Part shown: positions 40,463 through 49,782 of the stretch, in pieces
Layout: each line of letters starts with the position of its first letter
Numbering within the stretch: position 1 is the stretch's first letter
Assembly (NCBI RefSeq): GCF_011064595.1
Contig: NZ_JAALJI010000005.1
Span: 248,001 to 312,000, forward strand
Source: Paludisphaera soli
GTDB lineage: Bacteria > Planctomycetota > Planctomycetia > Isosphaerales > Isosphaeraceae
Length of the DNA: 64,000 nt
Reading direction: 5' to 3'
Notes under the pieces: model-generated
The model's input: the letters and a program-made list of their open reading frames with translations, nothing else
What the model was told of the DNA's origin: nothing
Database searches by the model: none
Program-made: the position numbers and the translations under genes

Positions 40463-42685
40463 ATGTTTACGCGTCGCGCACATCTCGGCCGTCTCAAGCT
40501 AGATTTCGCGATCGTCCTTCTGACCTCGCTGGCATCTGCCGCGGCCGGTCGGTCCGAGGCGCAAGATCAACTTGAACAACTCGTCTACGACCATCCTCCG
40601 ACCCCAAGGCTCCTGCCGAAACAGGAGCCATCCTTTGCGCCTCTAGACGCCGAATCCGATCGGTTCATCCACGTCCGCGAGGCGAGATCGGAGTTTGGCG
40701 TCAGCGGCGCGGGGCTTGCCGTGGTCGTCGTCGACACCGGAGTGAATCAGGATCATGTCTCGTTCCAGGGCCAGTTGCTTCCTGGAATGAACTTCAGCGA
40801 GAAAGGGGCGCCGGAGAACACGCTGGACCTCGATGGGCATGGGAGCAACGTCGCGGGAATCATCGGTGCGAAGGTTCTTCTGAACGAGGATATGCCCGTC
40901 GGGATCGCTCCCGGTGCCCGGATCATCCCACTCAAAGTGTTCCCCGGCGGCCAGTCTTCCCGCATCGTCGACGCATTGCAGTGGACCCTGGATCACCAAG
41001 ATCGATACCTGACCGAGCACGGGGTCTTGATCTCCGCCGTCAACCTCTCGCTTGGCACCAGGGAGAATATCACCAGGGGGATGGGGAGAGAGGCGCCCGA
41101 CAAGGCGAAGCAGGCCGAACTGATTGGGCGACTTCGATCGCGGGGGATCGTGGTGACGGTTTCGGCCGGCAATCATTACTTCCCGTTCGAGTCGAAAGAG
41201 GGGATGAGCTTTCCGGCGATCTGTCAAGATACCGTGAGTGTCGGCGCCGTTTTCGACGACGTGTATCGAGCCCGTCCTGGAGGCGTCCCGTGGCGAGAGT
41301 ACACCGACGGATCGGTGGTATTCTCTGGCCTTCCGTCGCGGTGCGTGGCGTTCTCGCAGAGATTGGGCGAGCATGTCGGGGGGGCGAGTCGTACGGACCT
41401 GTTCGCCCCTGGCTTCATCATGACTTCCATGGGTCCATCGACGGATCGCGAGGGCCAGGACAAGGCCCGCACGCGCACCACGCAGGACGGCACGAGTCAG
41501 GCTGCCCCGGTCACGGCCGGCGTGGCGCTCCTGCTGCAGGAAAGCTATATGCGAATGAACATGGCGACGGGACGCTCGTCGTCGGATCTCCCGTCCGTCG
41601 ATCTAATCGAGGAATGCCTCCGCAATGGCGGCGTGGAATTCGACGACGTCGAGGATGCGGAAGCCGCGCGGATGGACAACGTCAGCGGCTGCGGGGCCCG
41701 CTTCGTGCGGCTCGACGCGCTTGGCGCCTTGAGGTATCTGAGGAGCCGTTGGGAGCCGAACCTCGTGCCGGATCTCAGGGCGAGGCAGGCCGACCTGCTG
41801 GCGAATGCGAAGCCGTCGGTGGAGATCGCCCCACGCTCGACGAAGATCAAGCTGGTGATGGCGTCCACGGTGAAAGGGGTGGTCGAGCCTGCCCGAGATT
41901 TGGATCGTATCGAGAACATGATTCGACGGGGCGCGGTCGCCTCCGGAATCGAGCCCCCGATCGTCTCTCCATTGATCGGGCCGTTCGGTCGGAAAGCGTT
42001 GGAGGATCAGATCGAGAAAGCCCTGGCAGACGAGACGACTACGCTTGTTTGCTATCTGAAGCTTCACGGTCGGATCGATAAGAATCGTGAAGGCGCTCAT
42101 ATCATGGAACTTGATTTCTTGGACGCCGCGCAGCCAGAGCAGATCACGCGAGCCGAGGTGCGCAGGATCCTGGAGAATCAACAGGCCCGCCTGACGGTCT
42201 TGATCACCGAATCCTGCAGCCAGTCGGAGATCATCAGCGCGCCGATCGCGAGGGCGGGTGGATTCCCTAGGGAGCTTTTCGAAGCCCTATTCGTGAACCC
42301 CAGCGGTTTCACCGACGTCAACTCGTCGACTTACGCGCGTAACGGCCAGATCCTGGATCAGGCCGCCTGGATGGATGCGGATGGTGCAGTGTTCACCCGG
42401 ATGCTCGTTCATGCTTTCGATGCGGGCGATCAGCAGGACGATATTCTGGCGCGGATCAGGCGAGAGGGCTCCGGAGCCTTCACCTGGCCAGGCTTTCTGA
42501 GCTATCTCACGGCGGAAACCACCTCCGAGTATCGGCGGTTGAAGACGAACCAACTGGTCGTCATCGACCGGGAACTGTCGGATCCGAGAACCATGCTCGA
42601 CCGGCTCCAAAAATCACATTCGCTTCGCAATGGACTCGATCGGCAAACCGATCAATTTCCTCAGGCGTATGAGCTGGCCAGGTGA
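40463..42685 (+). CDS. Exported subtilisin-caspase-like fusion protease
   Basis: A 740-residue exported protein with two protease domains. Signal peptide about 1-34 (FAIVLLTSLASAAAGRSEAQ). Subtilisin (S8) domain about 65-430 with a complete triad: Asp91 in VVVVDTGVNQDHVSF, His126 in LDLDGHGSNVAGI, Ser345 in TQDGTSQAAPVTAG, plus oxyanion Asn237 in TVSAGNHYF. A C-terminal caspase-like (C14) domain about 458-700: strand IKLVMASTV, helix EPARDLDRIENMIRRG, LVCYLKLHGRID with His535, MELDFLD, and LTVLITESCSQSE with Cys585. This corresponds to the caspase H-G and (D/E)-x-C signature. Third codon positions are less GC-rich than in neighbours. It is followed after 37 bases by a stand-alone caspase-like gene. 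The substrate is unknown. Confidence 0.85.
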   Translation: MFTRRAHLGRLKLDFAIVLLTSLASAAAGRSEAQDQLEQLVYDHPPTPRLLPKQEPSFAPLDAESDRFIHVREARSEFGVSGAGLAVVVVDTGVNQDHVSFQGQLLPGMNFSEKGAPENTLDLDGHGSNVAGIIGAKVLLNEDMPVGIAPGARIIPLKVFPGGQSSRIVDALQWTLDHQDRYLTEHGVLISAVNLSLGTRENITRGMGREAPDKAKQAELIGRLRSRGIVVTVSAGNHYFPFESKEGMSFPAICQDTVSVGAVFDDVYRARPGGVPWREYTDGSVVFSGLPSRCVAFSQRLGEHVGGASRTDLFAPGFIMTSMGPSTDREGQDKARTRTTQDGTSQAAPVTAGVALLLQESYMRMNMATGRSSSDLPSVDLIEECLRNGGVEFDDVEDAEAARMDNVSGCGARFVRLDALGALRYLRSRWEPNLVPDLRARQADLLANAKPSVEIAPRSTKIKLVMASTVKGVVEPARDLDRIENMIRRGAVASGIEPPIVSPLIGPFGRKALEDQIEKALADETTTLVCYLKLHGRIDKNREGAHIMELDFLDAAQPEQITRAEVRRILENQQARLTVLITESCSQSEIISAPIARAGGFPRELFEALFVNPSGFTDVNSSTYARNGQILDQAAWMDADGAVFTRMLVHAFDAGDQQDDILARIRREGSGAFTWPGFLSYLTAETTSEYRRLKTNQLVVIDRELSDPRTMLDRLQKSHSLRNGLDRQTDQFPQAYELAR

Positions 42686-42722
42686 AGGCGCGACGTTCAA
42701 CGAGGATAGGAGGACCGGAACC

Positions 42723-43898
42723 ATGCCCGCGCGATTCGTCCACGCTTCGCTGCTCGCGGCGTTGATCCTGACGTCCGTCTCGACCCCGGCGGCCGGACAG
42801 GCGACGCCGGATGGGCCGCCGCCCGCCCGGAAGAAGACGATCAGGACGCTCTGGACCGGGAATCCGCGCATCAAGCCTGCTCGGTTCTTCACGCTGTTTA
42901 TGTATTCGGAATCATTCAATCAAGGGCAAAGGGAAGATACTCATAAGAATATGACCAACATGTTCAGGGAGTTCAATAACGATGTCTCCGATCTTCGTGA
43001 GGCGCTTGGTCCGGAGCTTATCGATATCAGCAGGCCGGTTCGTGTCGATTCATCGGCGCGAGCGCCGCGCCCGCCCCGCTCTCAGAAGGACGGCGTCGAC
43101 GAGTCGTACGTGGTGATCAAGGATAAGCGCGGCCTCCGAGATTGCATCGACGCCCTCAAGAAGGAACTCGAGGAGAACGATCCCGGAACCGACGACGTCG
43201 TTTTCGTCTATCTGCTCACGCACGGCGGCAAGGACCAGAACGGACGCGTCGTGCTTGAGGCCGGCGACCGTGACCTGGTCGATCGTCAGAACGACCTGGT
43301 GATGCCGTTGAAGTCGTTGGTGGCCGTGGATGATGGACCGGCGCGTTTGGTCGTGCTGATCACTGATAACTGCGCGGGGGACCGACTTGTTCGTGGGGTA
43401 CGCCCCCAACCCGCGGCTCAGCCTGCCGCGGCCCCCCTCCTTCCCGAAACCTCGGAGAGGCGCGTAGGCGGCATCTGGCGAGCCCTCTACTTCGGCCACG
43501 AGGGCTTCGTCGACATCCAATCCGCCGATCCGAACCTGAACCAATCTGGGTATATCGTGGGTTCGAGTGGTTCGCTATTCCTGTTGGCATTCAGCTCCGC
43601 GCTGAGCGCCAATTCTATTGATTATCTGTTGGATCCTGATGAGCGCGATAGATTCAAGAGCATGAACAATTTTGCCAAGCGCAACCGTTTCGTAGAGAAA
43701 CTCGATCGGCCTGACGCCAATGGCCTCAAAGACGGCGTCGTGGCCTGGAAGGATGAGTTCAGAGGGCATCTTGAACACGAGATGTCCCGGCTGTTCGACC
43801 AGGCTTTCAAGCGGAATGAGGGGCAACAGCGTCAGACGATCTCGTTCGACCTGTCCGGCGTGAAGGTGAGGCCGGCCGACGGCGGCATCCGAAATTGA
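42723..43898 (+). CDS. Exported caspase-like (C14/metacaspase-type) protein
   Basis: A 391-residue exported protein. Signal peptide about 1-25 (RFVHASLLAALILTSVSTPAAGQ). The fold follows caspase p20 order: PARFFTLFMYSESFN strand, a helix with NMFREFNNDVSDLREALG, GLRDCIDALKKELEE helix, DDVVFVYLLTHGGKDQNG with His167, and ARLVVLITDNCAGD with Cys217. The spacing between His and Cys is 50 residues, the same as in the upstream fusion. A downstream segment (GIWRALYFGHEGFVDIQSAD) could be the p10-like part. GGAGG precedes the ATG. It is 37 bases after the subtilisin-caspase gene and shares its lower GC. It might be a precursor cut by the S8 domain or an effector; activity is not proven by sequence. 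Confidence 0.8.
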   Translation: MPARFVHASLLAALILTSVSTPAAGQATPDGPPPARKKTIRTLWTGNPRIKPARFFTLFMYSESFNQGQREDTHKNMTNMFREFNNDVSDLREALGPELIDISRPVRVDSSARAPRPPRSQKDGVDESYVVIKDKRGLRDCIDALKKELEENDPGTDDVVFVYLLTHGGKDQNGRVVLEAGDRDLVDRQNDLVMPLKSLVAVDDGPARLVVLITDNCAGDRLVRGVRPQPAAQPAAAPLLPETSERRVGGIWRALYFGHEGFVDIQSADPNLNQSGYIVGSSGSLFLLAFSSALSANSIDYLLDPDERDRFKSMNNFAKRNRFVEKLDRPDANGLKDGVVAWKDEFRGHLEHEMSRLFDQAFKRNEGQQRQTISFDLSGVKVRPADGGIRN

Positions 43899-43946
43899 AT
43901 CAAGTGTAGGCTCCCCTCTCGCATTGTCGCTGCGGAGATCACGTAG

Positions 43947-44282
43947 ATGAAGCGCTTCAAACGGTCCATGCTCGTCACCGTCGCGCTCCTCAACGGGGTG
44001 TCTCAGGTTGAGGCCGGCGGATGGTGCCGGATCTTCCACCATCGCGCGCGCCCTTGCGTGCCGGGCTCCAACCAAGTCTCCCCCGGCCTCGACGTGCACC
44101 CCAAGAGCGATGGAATCCGCGACGTCGATCAGGCGAAGGGATTCTATGTCGTCTTCCTGATCACCGAAGCCGGACATCGCGTCTACGACGGAGAGTTCGG
44201 GGATTTTGGGCCGGCTCTTCGACGATATCAGAGCTTCAACCCCGAGGTACAGCCGGCGGAGCTCTGGTGGTATCCCGAGTGA
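43947..44282 (+). CDS. Small exported protein of the protease gene set
   Basis: A 111-residue protein with a signal peptide (MKRFKRSMLVTVALLNGVSQVEAGG). The mature part begins GWCRIFHHRARPCVPGSNQVSPG and ends KGFYVVFLITEAGHRVYDGEF and QPAELWWYPE. The two Cys may form a disulfide. The gene is 48 bases after the caspase-like gene, with CGGAG ten bases before the ATG, so the three genes are probably one transcript. It could be a substrate, inhibitor or chaperone of the proteases. No family is recognised. Confidence 0.6.
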   Translation: MKRFKRSMLVTVALLNGVSQVEAGGWCRIFHHRARPCVPGSNQVSPGLDVHPKSDGIRDVDQAKGFYVVFLITEAGHRVYDGEFGDFGPALRRYQSFNPEVQPAELWWYPE

Positions 44283-44352
44283 GGACTTCGACGTCCTGGG
44301 TCGGACGGTGGAAGCGGAGGACCGCGATGGAATCACGGCGCAATCCAAGCTT

Positions 44353-45204
44353 CTACATCCCGACGACCTGCACGGAGACGTCCATCCGGTCGAACGCGCC
44401 GGCGGGGCCGATCCAGGAGCCGGAGAGGGGGGAGGCCTTGTCGTGGTCGCGCGAGACGGCCACCGAGACGTGCTCGGAGCCGGCGAGCTTGTCGTTGGTC
44501 GGGTCGAATCCCCGCCAGCCGGCGCCGGGGAGGTAGATCTCGGTCCAGGCGTGGGTCGCGCCGTGCTGGCCCTCGCCCATCTGGATGTAGCCGGTGACGA
44601 ACCGCGAGGCGAAGCCCAGGTGCCGCGCCGCCTCCATCATGAAGACGGCGTAGTCGCGGCAGGAGCCGGTCCCCCACTCCAGCGTCTGGCAGGGGAGCTG
44701 CACGCCCGGCTCCTCGCGGCGGACGTAGCGGAACGAGTCGTGGACGCGGGTGTTCAGCGCGTTCAGCAGCTCGGCCGTGAGGACCGACCGGCCGGGCTTG
44801 TAGAGGTCGCCGAGCCATCGCCGGACCGCCGCGCCGTCGTGGGGGTAGCTGGAGAGCCGGTAGGCGACCAGCTCGACCTGCTCGGCCGCGTCGTAATGGA
44901 ACGGATACCACTGGGCCTCGGGGTCGACCGAGCAGTCGATCGGGCCGTCCTCGTACAGGTCGACGTCGACCTCGCTGAGCAGGCGGAACGTCGACCCCGG
45001 CTCGTGGAACGTCAGGACGGCGATCGAGTTGCCGTAGACGTCGCGATACCACCGCACGTCGGCGCCCGGCTCGACCGCGAGCCGCGAGCTGGCGATGTGG
45101 ACGTCGTGCCCCTCGCGCGGCCGGACGAGCGCCCGATGGGGCAGGAACCGGACCGGCTCGTGATAGTGGTACTCGGTCGAGTGCGTGATCCGGATTCGCT
45201 TCAT
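44353..45204 (-). CDS. Transglutaminase-like (bacterial, N-terminal domain) protein
   Basis: A 283-residue cytoplasmic protein. The N-terminal beta domain (MKRIRITHSTEYHYHEPVRFLPHRALVRPREGHDV) is the bacterial transglutaminase-like N-domain; the catalytic core follows with Cys182 in LEWGTGSCRDYAVFMMEAARHLGF, His218 in HGATHAWTEIYLPGAGW, and Asp234 in RGFDPTND. These match the Cys-His-Asp triad. Such proteins may act as proteases or cross-linkers; in many bacteria they occur in operons with alpha-E and circularly permuted ATP-grasp proteins, which are not seen here. The C-terminus (DHDKASPLSGSWIGPAGAFDRMDVSVQV) is typical. It converges with the protease set. Confidence 0.9.
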   Translation of the reverse strand: MKRIRITHSTEYHYHEPVRFLPHRALVRPREGHDVHIASSRLAVEPGADVRWYRDVYGNSIAVLTFHEPGSTFRLLSEVDVDLYEDGPIDCSVDPEAQWYPFHYDAAEQVELVAYRLSSYPHDGAAVRRWLGDLYKPGRSVLTAELLNALNTRVHDSFRYVRREEPGVQLPCQTLEWGTGSCRDYAVFMMEAARHLGFASRFVTGYIQMGEGQHGATHAWTEIYLPGAGWRGFDPTNDKLAGSEHVSVAVSRDHDKASPLSGSWIGPAGAFDRMDVSVQVVGM

Positions 45205-45492
45205 GGCGGGCGCCTCCCTTGGTCCGGCCCTGTCCGCGCGACGCCCGCCTCGGGCGCGGCGGCCTTCGTGCGGTCATCGTAGCAGACGAGGCCGGGCGCG
45301 ATGGCGTCCATCCGCGACGATTCCGCGACCGGGCCGCCGTTCGGGGTCCGTGAGCGAGGCGGAGCACGGTCCGCCGAGCCCTCGCGGGGCTGTCCGGGGC
45401 TCGCTATCGTGAATCCGGCGATCGGGCCGCCGGCCCGGGGTCGAGAGGGGTCGCACGCGGGCGGCGGCGCGCGACTCGGGCGGGAGGGTGCC

Positions 45493-46107
45493 ATGGCGGG
45501 GCCTGGGCGGAAGGAGCGCTGGGAAGAGGTCTACTCGACGAAGGCCGAGGTCAGCTGGTATCAGGAGGACCCCCGGCTCTCCCAGGAACTCATCCGGAAA
45601 TTCGCCCCGCCCGGGAGGGGGCGGATCCTCGACGTGGGCGGCGGCGCCTCGCGGCTGGTCGACGCGCTGCTCGGCCTGGATTTCGAGCGGGTGGCGGTGC
45701 TCGACATCGCGGAGGCCGCGCTGGAGCGATCCCGGCGACGCCTGGGCGCGCGGGCCAGCGAGGTGGAATGGATCGTCGCCGACGTGACGACCGTCGGGGA
45801 CGTCGGCGGCTTCGACCTGTGGCACGACCGCGCGGTCTTCCACTTCCTGACCGACGCGGAGGACCGCGAGGCGTACGTCGACCTGGCCCGTCGGACCCTC
45901 CCGGTCGGCGGCCACCTGATCGTCGCCACCTTCGCCGACGACGGCCCGACCCGGTGCAGCCGCCTCGACGTCCGTCGCTACGACGCGGAGTCGATGGCGG
46001 CCGCGCTCGGCGACGGATTCCGGCTCATCGAGCAAGCCCGGGAGCGGCACGAGACCCCCTGGGGGGCGTCGCAATCCTTCTTCTACGGCGTCTTCCGGCG
46101 CGTCTGA
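45493..46107 (+). CDS. Class I SAM-dependent methyltransferase
   Basis: A 204-residue cytoplasmic methyltransferase. RWEEVYSTKAEVSWYQEDPRLSQELI is the start typical of small-molecule methyltransferases near the thiopurine/tellurite type. The SAM site reads RGRILDVGGGASRLVDALLGL (motif I), VAVLDIAEAALERSRRRL with the acidic residue binding ribose (motif II), IVADVTTVGDVGGFDLWHDRAVFHFL (motif IV), and LPVGGHLIVATFADDGPTRCS. Full length. The ATG at 45493 has GGGAGGG before it. The substrate cannot be read from sequence; WYQEDP-type proteins are often called tellurite or thiol methyltransferases. Confidence 0.88.
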   Translation: MAGPGRKERWEEVYSTKAEVSWYQEDPRLSQELIRKFAPPGRGRILDVGGGASRLVDALLGLDFERVAVLDIAEAALERSRRRLGARASEVEWIVADVTTVGDVGGFDLWHDRAVFHFLTDAEDREAYVDLARRTLPVGGHLIVATFADDGPTRCSRLDVRRYDAESMAAALGDGFRLIEQARERHETPWGASQSFFYGVFRRV

Positions 46108-46179
46108 GTCGGGGAGGGGCCGCGCGAGGCGCCGGCGGCGGCCGGCCCGGTCGATCGTCCCGCGGCCTCCCGGCTCGTC

Positions 46180-46229
46180 CTCCCCCGATCCGGCCCGTCG
46201 GGCCATTTTCCCCCGCCCGGCGGGAAGGG
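46180..46229 (-). repeat. Dispersed hairpin repeat, copy H
   Basis: A moderately diverged copy of the CTCATCCGGCC family with both stems present. It begins about 70 bases after the methyltransferase stop and may terminate that gene. Confidence 0.65.
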
Positions 46230-46308
46230 CGTCGGGGCCCCGCTTCGCCCGCGCAAAACGTCTTGCGAGGTTTGCACTTAACGGGGGTTGAAAGGGAGGC
46301 CGTCGGCG

Positions 46309-46337
46309 TTGCGGGGAGGGGCCGGATCGGATAAAAT
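46309..46337 (+). promoter_or_regulatory. gyrA promoter
   Basis: TTGCGG at 46309-46314 and TAAAAT at 46332-46337 are 17 bases apart, a good sigma-70-like match in this GC-rich sequence. The leader to the GTG start at 46416 is about 70 bases. Confidence 0.6.
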
Positions 46338-46415
46338 CGACGTGATTGGAATGGCTCTTGCGACGTCGCGCGCCCGGGCGCGTCGATCGGCTCTTGACGA
46401 GGGAACGGAACCGAC

Positions 46416-49112
46416 GTGAGTACCGCCGAACTGCCGCCCAACGCGCCGCTCGCCCCCCTGCCGCTGGACATCGAGGAGGAGCTGAAGGAGAGCTACCTCA
46501 ACTACGCGATGTCCGTCATCATCAGCCGGGCCCTGCCCGACGTGCGCGACGGGCTGAAGCCCTCGCAGCGGCGGATCCTGGTCGCCATGCGCGACCTCGG
46601 GCTGAACCCGGGCTCGTCCACCAGCAAGTGCGCGGGCATCGTCGGCGAGACGATGAAGCGGTACCACCCCCACGGCGACAACTCCATCTACCCCACGCTG
46701 GCGCGCATGGCCCAGTGGTGGAACATGCGGCACCTCCTGATCACCGGCCAGGGGAACTTCGGCAGCATCCACGGCCTGCCGCCGGCCGCCATGCGGTACA
46801 CCGAGGCCAAGCTCAGCCCGGTCGCCGCCGAGATGCTGGAGGACCTGAACTACGACACGGTCGACTTTCAGCCCAACTACGACGAGAAGTACCAGGAGCC
46901 CCGGGTCCTCCCCGCCAAGTTCCCGAACCTGCTGGTGAACGGCTCCGGCGGCATCGCCGTCGGCATGGCGACCTCGATCCCGCCGCACAACCTGGGCGAG
47001 GTCTGCGACGCCGTGGTCGCCTACATCGACGACCCGGCGATCGACCTCGACGAGATCATGGAGATCCTCCCCGCGCCCGACTTCCCCACCGGGGGCGTCA
47101 TCTGCGGCCGGATGGGCGTGAAGGAGGCGTACCGCAGCGGCCGGGGCCGCGTGATCCTCCGCGCCACGTCGTCGATCGAGGAGCTGAAGGACGGCCGCTC
47201 GCAGATCGTCTTCAGCGACATCCCCTACCAGCTCACCAAGGAGCCGCTGTTCAAGAAGCTGGCCGAGCTGGTCAACAACGGCCGGATCACCGGCGTCTCC
47301 GACATCGTCGACGAGAGCGACCGCAAGCAGCCGGTGCGGATCGTCGTGAAGCTGAAGAAGGCGGAAGACCCCAACGTCATCCTCAACCAGCTTTATGAGT
47401 TCTCGCCGCTGCAGGACACGTTCAGCGTCATCATGCTGGCCCTGGTCGACGGCCGGCCCAAGACGCTGCCGATCAAGGAGTTCCTCCGCCTCTTTGTCGA
47501 GCACCGCGTCAACGTGATCCGCCGACGCACCCGCTACCTGCTCCGCCAGGCGAAGCAGCGGGCGCACATCGTCGAGGGCCTGTTGATCGCCCTGCACCAC
47601 ATCGACGAGATCATCCGCGTCATCCGCACCTCGGCCAACCCGCCCGAGGCCCGCGTCCGCCTGATGACGATGGAGGTCTCCGCCCAGATCCTCCAGCGCG
47701 CCCTCGACGACCCGAACGCCCGCGAGTCCACCAGCCTGACCCGCATGCAGGCCGACGCCATCCTCGCCATGCAGCTCCAGCGCCTGACCGGCCTCGAGGC
47801 CGACAAGCTGGCGGCCGAGTACCTGGGCCTCAAGGCCGACATCGACCGCTACGAGGAGATCCTCGGCGACGAGCGGATCATCCTGGGCATGATCCGCGAC
47901 GACCTGCTGGAGCTGAAGTCGAAGTACGCCAACCCCCGCCGGAGCACGATCTCCGACGAGGAGCTGGGCAACTACGACAAGGAAGCCCTGATCCGCGAAG
48001 AGTACATGGTCGTCACCGTCACCCACGACGGCTACATCAAGCGCCAGCCCCCCAGCACCTACCGCGCCCAGGGCCGCGGCGGCCGCGGCATCACCGCCGC
48101 CGGCACCCGCGACGGCGACTTCCTCGAACATATGTTCGTCGCCCTGACGCACGACTACCTCCTCTTCTTCACCGACCTCGGCAAGGTCTTCTGGCTGAAG
48201 GTCTACGACCTCCCCATCGCCACCCGGACCTCGGGCGGCCGCGCGATCGTCAACCTGCTGCAGGTCGCCGAGGGGGAGAAGATCACCGGCATCATCCCGG
48301 TCCGCCGATTCCTGGAGGGCGAGTCCTTGATGATGGTCACCCGCCGGGGGACCGTGAAGAAGACCGACCTCACCGCCTTCAAGCGGCCTTTGGGACGCGG
48401 GATCATCGCGCTGGGCCTGGACGAGGGGGACCACCTGATCGGCGTCGCCCGGACCAAGCCCGGCGACCACGTCATCCTGAGCACCCGCGAGGGGATGGCC
48501 GTCCGGTTCGACGAGTCCGACGTCCGCAGCATGGGACGCCCCGCCCACGGCGTGCGCGGGATCAACCTGGAGGAAGGCGACGAGGTCGTCGGCATGATCG
48601 TGGCCAACGGCCCGGACGACCCGGCGAGCCTCTTGACGGTCTGCGAGAACGGCTACGGCAAGCGGACCCTGCTGTCGGAGTATCGCTCGCAGAACCGGGG
48701 CGGCAAGGGCCTGATCGACATCAAGACCAGCGACCGCAACGGCCGCGTGGTCGCCATCAGCAAGGTGACCGACGCCGACGAGGTGATGATCACCACCACC
48801 GGCGGCATCCTGATCCGCACCCGCGTGGGCGACACCCGCCCCATCGGCCGCAACACCCAGGGCGTCCGCCTGATCCGCCTGGACGAGGGCGACGCCGTCA
48901 GCAGCCTCGCCAAGCTCCCCGAGGAGCAGCTCGCCGCCGACGCCGCCCTCGCCGCCGACCTCGCCGCCGAGGCCGAGGCCGCCGCCCTCGCCGCCCCGGC
49001 CGACGGCGACGGCCACATCCTCGACGACGGCGTCGCCGAGGCCGAGGCCCAGGACCACCCGGAGATCGAGGCCGAGTCCGACGACGAGGCCGAAGACGAC
49101 GCGGAGGCGTGA
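46416..49112 (+). CDS. gyrA: DNA gyrase subunit A
   Basis: An 898-residue subunit of DNA gyrase, which introduces negative supercoils. It starts at GTG. Marks: [32 protein letters not shown], the active-site Tyr128 in [12 protein letters not shown], and the tower and coiled-coil regions. Gyrase-type boxes in the C-terminal beta-pinwheel are [11 protein letters not shown] and SQNRGGKG, supporting gyrase rather than topoisomerase IV. The last 90 residues are Ala/Glu/Asp-rich, a regulatory-type acidic tail. In the quinolone region [17 protein letters not shown], the sites equal to E. coli Ser83 and Asp87 are Asn89 and Pro93. No gyrB is next to it. A -35/-10 pair lies upstream. Confidence 0.95.
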   Translation: MSTAELPPNAPLAPLPLDIEEELKESYLNYAMSVIISRALPDVRDGLKPSQRRILVAMRDLGLNPGSSTSKCAGIVGETMKRYHPHGDNSIYPTLARMAQWWNMRHLLITGQGNFGSIHGLPPAAMRYTEAKLSPVAAEMLEDLNYDTVDFQPNYDEKYQEPRVLPAKFPNLLVNGSGGIAVGMATSIPPHNLGEVCDAVVAYIDDPAIDLDEIMEILPAPDFPTGGVICGRMGVKEAYRSGRGRVILRATSSIEELKDGRSQIVFSDIPYQLTKEPLFKKLAELVNNGRITGVSDIVDESDRKQPVRIVVKLKKAEDPNVILNQLYEFSPLQDTFSVIMLALVDGRPKTLPIKEFLRLFVEHRVNVIRRRTRYLLRQAKQRAHIVEGLLIALHHIDEIIRVIRTSANPPEARVRLMTMEVSAQILQRALDDPNARESTSLTRMQADAILAMQLQRLTGLEADKLAAEYLGLKADIDRYEEILGDERIILGMIRDDLLELKSKYANPRRSTISDEELGNYDKEALIREEYMVVTVTHDGYIKRQPPSTYRAQGRGGRGITAAGTRDGDFLEHMFVALTHDYLLFFTDLGKVFWLKVYDLPIATRTSGGRAIVNLLQVAEGEKITGIIPVRRFLEGESLMMVTRRGTVKKTDLTAFKRPLGRGIIALGLDEGDHLIGVARTKPGDHVILSTREGMAVRFDESDVRSMGRPAHGVRGINLEEGDEVVGMIVANGPDDPASLLTVCENGYGKRTLLSEYRSQNRGGKGLIDIKTSDRNGRVVAISKVTDADEVMITTTGGILIRTRVGDTRPIGRNTQGVRLIRLDEGDAVSSLAKLPEEQLAADAALAADLAAEAEAAALAAPADGDGHILDDGVAEAEAQDHPEIEAESDDEAEDDAEA

Positions 49113-49253
49113 TCCGGGAGGATCGCCGACACGCCGCGGCCGCCGGGGGCGGGAATGTCATCGAGGGCCGGCTCCGCACGGGCGTCTGGCGGGTGTGATC
49201 ACCGCCGTCGTCCCGTGCGGGTGGGCCTTTCCATTCATCTGGTTGGGTGTCCC

Positions 49254-49685
49254 ATGGCATTCCCCGACGTTCGCGAGTTCCCGGAGGAGAGCGGTCCCGG
49301 CCCGTATGGGCTCCAGATGGGAAGCGTCATCGCCGCTTTGCTCAGGTTGTTCGCCGGAAAGGTGCCCGACCTGGAGAGCAACACCTGCGTGCTGGAACTG
49401 GCGTCCGACCCGACTCGATGGTCGGCCGGACACGCCGTCTTCGACGAGGTGCGGAAGCGGCTGCTTACGGCCCTTGAGGCCGAGGATGGAACGCGAGGGT
49501 GGCAATATCAGTTCGAAGAGTCTTGCTGCCAGGCCATGTACAACGCCACCTGCCCGCTAGATGAATTCGACTCGGAATCGGCGTTTTTCATAGCCGGCCA
49601 GGCGATCGACCTGGCGCGAGTCGTGGGCGTGCCGGTGGAACGGGTCGTCGCCGTCCTCGCCCCGGAGGTCGAGGCTCCGGAATAG
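49254..49685 (+). CDS. Small hypothetical protein
   Basis: A 143-residue protein without signal peptide. It shows PYGLQMGSVIAALLRLFAGKVPDLESNTCVLELASDP, HAVFDEVRKRLLTALEAEDG, and a helical ending SAFFIAGQAIDLARVVGVPVERVVAVLAPEVEAPE with several Cys in the middle (EESCCQAMYNATC). No motif is recognised. The start at ATG 49254 is a choice: the frame is open further upstream but that part is Arg/Ser-rich. It lies 140 bases after gyrA, with a moderate base composition difference. It could be a regulatory or immunity-type small protein; nothing in the surroundings supports that. Confidence 0.55.
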   Translation: MAFPDVREFPEESGPGPYGLQMGSVIAALLRLFAGKVPDLESNTCVLELASDPTRWSAGHAVFDEVRKRLLTALEAEDGTRGWQYQFEESCCQAMYNATCPLDEFDSESAFFIAGQAIDLARVVGVPVERVVAVLAPEVEAPE

Positions 49686-49782
49686 GCGAGACCGAGACAC
49701 GACACCAGGACCGCATCGCCCGGCGAGCGAGGCCGAGACCGACGCTGGACCCAAGGCCGGCGGACCGGCCGAGACCCGCGCC

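Larger units (their letters stand above)
46108..46415. other. Spacer with repeat copy and gyrA promoter
   Basis: The left half holds dispersed repeat copy H (about 46180-46229, inverse orientation: CCCCCGATCCGGCCCGTCGG and a TTTTCCCCC...GGGAAGG stem). The right half holds the promoter listed separately. No gene is seen. Confidence 0.6.

Noticed and set aside
40463-44282. Reading the protease set as a classical toxin-antitoxin or phage defence module
   Set aside because: All three products carry signal peptides and there is no sensor, nucleotide-signal enzyme or effector-associated domain in the cytoplasm next to them.
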